Assembly: GCF_001931485.1 (NCBI RefSeq)
Contig: NZ_MSDV01000024.1
Location: forward strand, 1 to 64,000
Direction of reading: 5' to 3'
DNA from: Burkholderia sp. SRS-W-2-2016
Lineage (GTDB): Bacteria; Pseudomonadota; Gammaproteobacteria; Burkholderiales; Burkholderiaceae
Length of the DNA stretch: 64,000 nucleotides
This document shows positions 57,968 through 64,000 of the stretch, in pieces. The notes under the pieces were generated by a model that was given only the letters and a program-made list of their open reading frames with translations, did no database searches and was not told the origin of the DNA. The position numbers and the translations under genes were made by a program. How positions within the stretch are numbered: position 1 is the stretch's first letter; each line of letters opens with the position of its first letter.

Positions 57968-59479
57968 ATGTCCACGCTTCCGCACCCGAGCCCTGTGCCG
58001 CCGCACCGCGCGCCCAACGCCGCCACCGCGCAAGCCGCGCCCCAAACGCGCGGCCGGCTGCTCTCTGGCAACCGCCAGGAATGGCTGCCGCCGCTGCTGC
58101 TGTGGCTCGTCACCGCGCTCCTGATCCTCGCGCATCAGGGCACCGTGCTGACGCTCGCGTTTCCGGTGCTCGCGGTGCTGACCGGCCTGTGGCTCTACTT
58201 CAAGAGCCCCGCGCGCTATCTCGGCTTCATGTGGTGGCTATGGTTCCTGAGCCCGGAAGTGCGGCGCCTCGCCGACTGGTCGAAGGGCTCGTTCACGCCG
58301 ACCAGTCTGATCCAGGTCGCGCCGCTCGCGGTCACGATGATCAGCGGCCTGTCGCTGCTGCGCTATTACCGCCTGCTCGGCCAGCGTCGCGGCCTGCCGG
58401 TGCTGCTGATCCTGCTCGGCCTCGTGTACGCGTTCCTCGTCGGCGTGATGTCGAGCGGCCCGCTGGCGGCCACCTACGACCTCGCGAACTGGCTCTATCC
58501 GATCCTGATCGGCTTTCACATCATGGCGCACACGCGCCAGTATCCGCAGTACCGCGACACCATCGTCAATACCTTTATCTGGGGGATGCTGGTGATGGGC
58601 GGCTACGGGCTGATCCAGTTTTTCATCATGCCGCAGTGGGACGCGCTGTGGATGCTCGGCTCGCAGATGAATTCGCAGGGCGACCCGGTGCCGCTGGGCG
58701 TGCGCGTGTTCAGCACGATGAATTCGTCGGGGCCGTTCGCGTTCGCAATGATGGGCGCGATGGTGTTCGTGATGGCCGCGCAGCACCGGGTCCGCTGGAT
58801 TGCCGCCGGCCTCGGCTTCTTCTCGTTCGCGCTGAGCCTCGTACGCTCGACGTGGGGCGGCTGGGTGATCGCGCTGCTGATCCAGTTGATCAAGGCGAAC
58901 AACAAGGTGCGGGTGCGTATTGTCGGCAGCGCGGTGTTGCTGGCCGGTCTGTGCGTGCCGCTGCTGGCGGTCGGCCCGGTCGCCGAACGGATGCAGGCGC
59001 GACTGGAGACCATCGTCAATCTGCACGACGACCAGAGCTACGCGGCGCGCAACGAGTTCTACGCGAACTTCGCGAAGACCGCGTTCACCGACGTGGCCGG
59101 CGAAGGGATGGGCGCGACCGGCACCTCGACCAAACTGTCCAGCGACAGCGGCCAGCTCGGCCAGTACGGCAACTTCGACAGCGGCGTGATGAACATCCCG
59201 TTCGTGCTCGGCTGGCCCGGCACGCTGCTCTACATGTCGGGGATCGTCTGGCTGCTCACGCGCGCCGCGCTCGCGTCGCTGCGGATGCGCGACGACAAGT
59301 TTGTGTCCGCGTGCCTGAGCCTGTGCCTCGCGACCTTCGCAATGCTGGTGTTCACGAACTCGCTGGTCGGCACCGGCGGCCTGCTGCTGTTCATGAGCGC
59401 TTTTTCGATTCTTTCCGCGGTTCACTACGAAAAAATGAACCGCCGACGCACGCAATTTCTCCACGGAGGCACTGATTGA
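57968..59479 (+). CDS. bceI: Polysaccharide polymerase / O-antigen-ligase-like membrane protein (BceI, Wzy)
   Basis: The 503-residue protein has about 10-12 membrane segments and one large periplasmic loop (about 340-400, EGMGATGTSTKLSSDSGQLG near 377), the general form of Wzy/Wzx-pathway polymerases of the O-antigen ligase superfamily. An N-terminal 35-residue Pro/Ala/His-rich tail precedes the first membrane helix. It would join lipid-linked repeat units in the periplasm. The stop TGA overlaps the TTG start of the next gene. Confidence 0.88.
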   Translation: MSTLPHPSPVPPHRAPNAATAQAAPQTRGRLLSGNRQEWLPPLLLWLVTALLILAHQGTVLTLAFPVLAVLTGLWLYFKSPARYLGFMWWLWFLSPEVRRLADWSKGSFTPTSLIQVAPLAVTMISGLSLLRYYRLLGQRRGLPVLLILLGLVYAFLVGVMSSGPLAATYDLANWLYPILIGFHIMAHTRQYPQYRDTIVNTFIWGMLVMGGYGLIQFFIMPQWDALWMLGSQMNSQGDPVPLGVRVFSTMNSSGPFAFAMMGAMVFVMAAQHRVRWIAAGLGFFSFALSLVRSTWGGWVIALLIQLIKANNKVRVRIVGSAVLLAGLCVPLLAVGPVAERMQARLETIVNLHDDQSYAARNEFYANFAKTAFTDVAGEGMGATGTSTKLSSDSGQLGQYGNFDSGVMNIPFVLGWPGTLLYMSGIVWLLTRAALASLRMRDDKFVSACLSLCLATFAMLVFTNSLVGTGGLLLFMSAFSILSAVHYEKMNRRRTQFLHGGTD

Positions 59480-60705
59480 GAGTCGCCATTGTCACGCACG
59501 TAGTGCGCCATAACGACGGCCAGGGGCGCGTCAACCACGAGATCGCGCGCGCCGCGCTCGACGAGGGCATCGGCGTGACGCTGGTCGCGTCGCACGTCGC
59601 GCCCGAGCTGCTCGCGCATCCGAACGTGCGCTGGGCGCCAGTGAAGATCGGCCGCTGGTGGCCGACCAATCTGCTGCGCCAGCAGGTGTTCGCTCTGAAG
59701 AGCGCGCTGTGGCTGCGCGCGCACCGGCGCGAATACGACGTGCTGCACGTGAACGGCTTCATCACGTGGATGCCGGCCGACGTGAACACCTCGCACTTCG
59801 TGCACAGCGGCTGGTTCGGCAGCAAGTACTATCCGTTTGGCCTCACCAAGGGGCTGTGGTCCGCGTACCAGTCGGTCTATACGCGCTGCAACGCGCTGCT
59901 CGAACGCTGGGCGTACCGGCGCTCGAAGGTGATCACCGCGGTGTCGCAGAAGGTCGCCGACGAAATCCGCGCGATCGGTTTGACGCCGGACAATCGCGTC
60001 GACGTGATCTACAACGGCGTCGATACGCGCGGCTTCGCGGCGGCTTCAGGCGAGCGCGCACGCTTCGGTCTGCCAGGCGATGCGTTCCTGCTGCTGTTCG
60101 TCGGCGATCTGCGCACGCCGCGCAAGAATCTCGGCACCGTGCTCGCGGCGCTCAAGCATCTGCCCGAGCACGTGCAGATCGCGGTGGCCGGGTTTCTGCC
60201 GGGCAGTCCGTATCCGGAAGAGGCGAAGGCGCTCGGCATCGCGCATCGCGTGCATTTTCTCGGTCTCGTGAAGGAAATGCCGGTGCTGATGCATTCGGTC
60301 GATGCGTTCGTGTTTCCTTCGCGCTATGAAGCGATGAGCCTGTCGCTGTTGGAAGCGATGGCGGCCGGCTTGCCGGTCGTAACCGCACGCACCGCCGGCG
60401 GCGCCGAGATCATCACGCCCGAGTGCGGGATCGTGCTCGACGATCCGGACGACCCCAGGGCGCTCGCCGCCGCGGTCGCGCGACTCGCGAACGACGAACG
60501 CGCGCGCCGCGCGATGGGCGAGGCCGCCGGTGAACTCGCGCGCGGCTTCGGCTGGGCGCGAATGGCCGCGCAATACATCGACCTGTACCGGCAACTGGCC
60601 GGGCAGCAGGAAAACCGCCGGCGCAACCGCGCGGAGGCGTCGGCGCTCGCGCACGACGATGCGCTGACGCTCAATCAGCTCGCCGGACAGAAGAGCGTGG
60701 AATGA
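59476..60705 (+). CDS. bceJ: Glycosyltransferase family 4 (BceJ), TTG start
   Basis: The 409-residue GT-B enzyme has VAIVTHVVRHNDGQGRVN at its N-terminus, the donor domain LLFVGDLRTPRKNLGTVLAAL, and the EX7E motif in SRYEAMSLSLLEAMAAGLPVV. The start is a TTG at 59476 that overlaps the bceI stop (TTGA) and has GGAGG six bases before it; this looks genuine because conserved sequence begins at the second codon. The last 35 residues are polar and charged. Confidence 0.88.
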   Translation: MRVAIVTHVVRHNDGQGRVNHEIARAALDEGIGVTLVASHVAPELLAHPNVRWAPVKIGRWWPTNLLRQQVFALKSALWLRAHRREYDVLHVNGFITWMPADVNTSHFVHSGWFGSKYYPFGLTKGLWSAYQSVYTRCNALLERWAYRRSKVITAVSQKVADEIRAIGLTPDNRVDVIYNGVDTRGFAAASGERARFGLPGDAFLLLFVGDLRTPRKNLGTVLAALKHLPEHVQIAVAGFLPGSPYPEEAKALGIAHRVHFLGLVKEMPVLMHSVDAFVFPSRYEAMSLSLLEAMAAGLPVVTARTAGGAEIITPECGIVLDDPDDPRALAAAVARLANDERARRAMGEAAGELARGFGWARMAAQYIDLYRQLAGQQENRRRNRAEASALAHDDALTLNQLAGQKSVE

Positions 60706-60839
60706 GCGCGGGAGTGGGGCGCCTGCTAGCGGATTGCCACGCACTGCCAGGCAGTTCCTCGCAATCCCTCGCGCCTTCACTCCTCTTTACGCATCGACAA
60801 CCTAATTGTCCAGAAGCAACGAACAGGGAGCACATAAAC

Positions 60840-62006
60840 ATGACGACTGGCTCAATCAAATCTCTGCAGATCGGGATGCACTGGTTTCCGGAACGCGCGG
60901 GCGGTCTGGACCGCATGTACTACTCGCTGGTCGGCGCGCTGCCGGGCGCCGGCGTCGCGGTGCGCGGCGTGGTCGCCGGCTCGCCGCAAGTGGCCGCCGA
61001 CACCAATGGCGCGATCAACGGTTTCGGCTCGGCCGCGCAATCGCTGCCGCTGCGGCTGATGGCGGCTCGCCGCGCGCTGCGCGCGGAAATTCGCCGCGCG
61101 CGGCCCGACGTGATCTCGTCGCACTTCGCGCTGTACACGTTTCCGGGACTCGACGTGACGCGCGGGATTCCGCAGGTATCGCATTTCCAGGGGCCGTGGG
61201 CCGATGAGAGTCACGTCGAAGGCGCGGACTCGCTCGGCCAGCGCGCGAAGCGTTATCTGGAGCAGTCCGTCTATGCGCGTTCGTCGCGGCTGATCGTGCT
61301 GTCCGATGCGTTCGGCAAGATCCTCACGTCGCGTTATGGGATCGCGCCGGAACGGGTGCGGGTCGTGCCCGGCTGCGTCGATGTCGAGCAATTCAATCTG
61401 CCGCTGTCACAAGCGGAAGCGCGGCTGCGGCTGCAACTGCCGCAGGACCGGCCGATCGTGCTGGCGGTGCGGCGGCTGGTGCGGCGCATGGGCCTCGAAG
61501 ATCTGATCGACGCGGTCAAGCTGCTCAAGCGCAGCACGCCCGACGTGCTGCTGCTGATCGCCGGCAAGGGGCGTCTCGCCGCCGAATTGCAGGCGCGTAT
61601 CAACGAGGCCGGGCTGGAGCACAACGTGAAGCTGCTCGGCTTCGTGCCCGACCAGCATCTGGCGGCGCTGTATCGCGCGGCCAATATCAGCGTGGTGCCG
61701 ACGGTCGCGCTCGAAGGCTTCGGGCTGATCACGGTGGAGTCGCTCGCGTCCGGCACGCCGGTGCTGGTGACGCCGGTCGGCGGCTTGCCGGAAGCGGTGG
61801 CGGGGCTGTCGGCGGATCTGGTGCTGCCGGAAACCGGCGCGCAGGCGATTGCGGCGGGTTTGGCCGGCGCACTCAACGGCACCGTGAAGATGCCGGATGC
61901 GGATGCATGCCGCCGCTATGCGAAGGAGCACTTCGACAATGCGGTGATCGCGAAGCGGGTCGCGGCGGTGTACGCCGAGGCGATCGCGGGAGATGCGCTG
62001 CATTGA
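60840..62006 (+). CDS. bceK: Glycosyltransferase family 4 (BceK)
   Basis: A 388-residue GT-B enzyme. The start ATG (60840) has GGGAG at a good distance. SLQIGMHWFPERAGGLDRMYYS begins the acceptor domain (key residues H, P, G-G), HFQGPWADES and VVPGCVDVEQF follow, and the donor part has VLAVRRLVRRMGLEDLI and EGFGLITVESLASGTPVLV as the EX7E motif. A 134-bp gap separates it from bceJ; no clear promoter is seen in it. It closes the run. No Wzx flippase gene is present in the window. Confidence 0.9.
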   Translation: MTTGSIKSLQIGMHWFPERAGGLDRMYYSLVGALPGAGVAVRGVVAGSPQVAADTNGAINGFGSAAQSLPLRLMAARRALRAEIRRARPDVISSHFALYTFPGLDVTRGIPQVSHFQGPWADESHVEGADSLGQRAKRYLEQSVYARSSRLIVLSDAFGKILTSRYGIAPERVRVVPGCVDVEQFNLPLSQAEARLRLQLPQDRPIVLAVRRLVRRMGLEDLIDAVKLLKRSTPDVLLLIAGKGRLAAELQARINEAGLEHNVKLLGFVPDQHLAALYRAANISVVPTVALEGFGLITVESLASGTPVLVTPVGGLPEAVAGLSADLVLPETGAQAIAAGLAGALNGTVKMPDADACRRYAKEHFDNAVIAKRVAAVYAEAIAGDALH

Positions 62007-62267
62007 AACGGCGCCGCCGGTCCGGGCAAAAAATTTCGCGCCGTATATAACGGCACGCCGGTCGCGAACTTGAGCCCGGATCGACCCTTAACCGCACTTT
62101 TTCGAATTTATTTCGTAAACCCTTAAAACGTGGCGTTTTGCGCCGCCTTCGTCACGTTCGCGTCACACATCCACGACGATAATCCCCGCGCCCGAAAGCA
62201 CAAAAACACACCCGGGCGCCCCGCAACGAGCGGGGGATCCTGTATTTCAGATCACGGGGAATCTCAG

Positions 62268-64000
62268 ATGACCATCCGTCACCGCATCACGCTGCTCGTC
62301 GTTCTGATGCTGGTCGCGCTATCCGCCATCGGCGGATACGCGGTGCTTCAGACCCGCAACAGCGCCGTCAATGTCAGGCAGGTCACCCAGGGCGTCGTGC
62401 CGAGCGCGCTCGCGTCGGCCGACCTCGTATCGCAGCTCAAGGACGTTCAGCTCGCGATGATGACGCTCGTCTACGCACCCGACGCGAATATGGTCGCGCA
62501 GGCGCAGGAGCAGTTAAAGAGCAAACAGGCCGCGCTGGCCGCCGCGCTCGACGTGCAGGCCAAAGCCGCGCAAGGGCAGGCGCAGACCGGGCTGGTGAGT
62601 CAGGCGCGCGAGAGCCTTGCGAACTATTTCAATGCGGTGAACGACACCGCGAAGCTGAAAGCGGACGGCAAGAACGATCTCGCGCAGGCCTATCTGTTCG
62701 CGAACGTCGCGCAATACCGCGACGAACTCGAAGGGATCGTCGAGACGCTGCGGATCGAGAAGAACCGTCAGAAAGACGCGGCGATCGACGCGCTGAACAG
62801 CGCGCTCGCGACCACCACGACCGCGCTCGCCGCCGCCACCGGCGCGGCAATCGTCGCGCTGCTGGCGATCAGCGCGCTGCTGTACCGGCAGATCACCCGG
62901 CCGCTCAGCCACATGCAGACGATGATGAGCGAGATCGCATCGAGTCAGGACTTTACGCGCCGCTTACCGGTCGGCCGGATGGACGAGGTCGGTCATTCGA
63001 TCGTCGCGTTCAACGGGATGATCGAAAAGATCCAGCACAGCTCGCTGCAATTGAAGCAGAAGACCGCCGACATCCAGGCGATGTTGCAGAACATGCAGCA
63101 AGGCATTCTGACGATCGTCGACGGCGGGCTCGTGCATCCGGAGTACTCCGCGTATCTGGAAGCGATCTTCGAGACGCGCGAGATCGCGGGGCGCTCGCTG
63201 CTCGATCTGGTGTTCGGCGGCAGCGGTATCAGCAGCGACGTGCGTGCGCAGATCGAAGCGGCGCTCGACGCGTGCATCGGCGAAGACAGCATGAACTTCG
63301 AGTTCAATCAGCATCTGCTGGTCAACGAGATTGCCCGGCCGCTGCCGGACGGCCGCGTGAAGACGCTCGATCTGAGCTGGTCGGCCATTACCGACGAGCA
63401 CGACGTGGTGCAGCGCCTGATGCTGTGCGTGCGCGATGTGACCGAGTTGCGCGCGCTCGCGGCCGAGGCCGGCGAGCAGAAGCGCCGCCTCGAAATGATC
63501 GGCGAGATTCTCGCGGTGAGCCAGGAGAAGTTCCATCACTTCGTGGAAAGCGCGACGGGTTTTATCAGCGAGAACGAGCGGATCATTCGTCAGCATCACG
63601 AACCGAGCCACGAAGCGGTGGCCGAACTGTTCCGCAATATGCATACCGTGAAGGGCAATGCGCGCACGTACAGCCTGCAGCATCTGACCGGCATCGTGCA
63701 CGAAACCGAACAACGCTACGACGCGTTGCGCCGCGCGGAGAACCGCGACGCATGGGATCAGCAGCAACTGATCGAGGATCTGCAACGGGTCAAGGCCGCG
63801 CTCGAAAGCTACGCGACGCTCAATGAAGTAAGCCTCGGCCGCAAGGGGCCGGGGAGAAGCGGCAGCGTCGAGCGCTTTTTGATGGTCGATCGCGAGTCGA
63901 TCCAGAAACAGTTGGCACTGCTCGACAGCGCCGATCCGGCCGACCGGGAAGCGCTCGCGTCGATGCGCGCGGCGTTGCAGCGCGAGCTGCGTCTGCTCGG
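62268..64000 (+). CDS. MCP-like receptor fused to an Hpt domain (CheA/hybrid kinase type), cut by the window end
   Basis: At least 577 residues are visible with no stop. A first membrane segment (8-30), a four-helix-bundle periplasmic domain (about 35-182), a second membrane segment (183-208) and a HAMP domain (ITRPLSHMQTMMSEIASSQD, up to about 262) are followed by a PAS-like region (270-395), then an Hpt domain with the phosphorylatable histidine at 459 in NMHTVKGNARTYSL. The rest, possibly a histidine-kinase ATPase, lies outside. GGGGA stands 9 bases before the ATG at 62268. It is probably a phosphorelay receptor beside the exopolysaccharide cluster. Confidence 0.82.
   Translation, partial: MTIRHRITLLVVLMLVALSAIGGYAVLQTRNSAVNVRQVTQGVVPSALASADLVSQLKDVQLAMMTLVYAPDANMVAQAQEQLKSKQAALAAALDVQAKAAQGQAQTGLVSQARESLANYFNAVNDTAKLKADGKNDLAQAYLFANVAQYRDELEGIVETLRIEKNRQKDAAIDALNSALATTTTALAAATGAAIVALLAISALLYRQITRPLSHMQTMMSEIASSQDFTRRLPVGRMDEVGHSIVAFNGMIEKIQHSSLQLKQKTADIQAMLQNMQQGILTIVDGGLVHPEYSAYLEAIFETREIAGRSLLDLVFGGSGISSDVRAQIEAALDACIGEDSMNFEFNQHLLVNEIARPLPDGRVKTLDLSWSAITDEHDVVQRLMLCVRDVTELRALAAEAGEQKRRLEMIGEILAVSQEKFHHFVESATGFISENERIIRQHHEPSHEAVAELFRNMHTVKGNARTYSLQHLTGIVHETEQRYDALRRAENRDAWDQQQLIEDLQRVKAALESYATLNEVSLGRKGPGRSGSVERFLMVDRESIQKQLALLDSADPADREALASMRAALQRELRLL

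Overview
The window is a high-GC stretch of chromosome from a member of Burkholderia sensu lato, most likely Paraburkholderia or a close relative. This is inferred from codon use, from gene sets typical of the group (single-chain PurL, DUF2917 protein next to a MocR regulator, SYLF lipoprotein, PsiF-like protein) and from an exopolysaccharide locus whose gene order matches the cepacian bce-I cluster. I see no prophage, plasmid, intact insertion sequence or CRISPR array. Coding density is high and most genes have well-known relatives.

Left part (1-17.6 kb), mostly housekeeping: the end of a tRNA-Asp and the periplasmic foldase PpiD; a small lipoprotein; a TesA-type esterase and a YbbA-type ABC ATPase that diverge from one CATG; Pgi; the NAD(P)HX repair enzyme Nnr; a D-amino-acid dehydrogenase; the 1360-residue PurL; a three-gene run (yciB, bolA, parvulin foldase); and an msrB-selO redox pair. 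Middle part (17.7-31.8 kb), acyl/lipid metabolism: an acyl-CoA ligase, a FadB/FadJ-type multifunctional protein and a thiolase, then a LEA-type lipoprotein, a DUF2917/MocR divergent pair, and a thioesterase, quinone-type oxidoreductase, SDR and HSL-type esterase in a row, followed by an NRDE protein and YgfZ.

From 31.8 to 36.9 kb lies the conserved mltG-tmk-holB-tatD run, followed by a secreted ankyrin protein and a Rap1a/Tai-type immunity-like protein. Next come an MscS channel, OtsA with a glycosyltransferase, and several small envelope proteins (SYLF lipoprotein, two-TM protein, PsiF, YciI) in a region with unusually long gene-free stretches.

From 45 kb to 62 kb is an exopolysaccharide locus: bceA (GDP-mannose supply) diverges from bceB-C-D-E-F-G-H-I-J-K (initiating transferase, UDP-glucose dehydrogenase, Wzb phosphatase, Wza exporter, Wzc kinase, glycosyltransferases and a Wzy-type polymerase). 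Beside bceA lies an unusual protein made of an IS5-type transposase N-terminal domain joined to a long Ala/Pro-rich linker and a separate C-terminal domain, with no transposase catalytic core; this is the best candidate for something undescribed. The window ends inside an MCP-like receptor fused to an Hpt domain.

A second pattern cuts across the window: at least seven intergenic spots carry 3-4 imperfect tandem copies of 6-14 bp units, several starting on a stop codon or ending just before a start codon.
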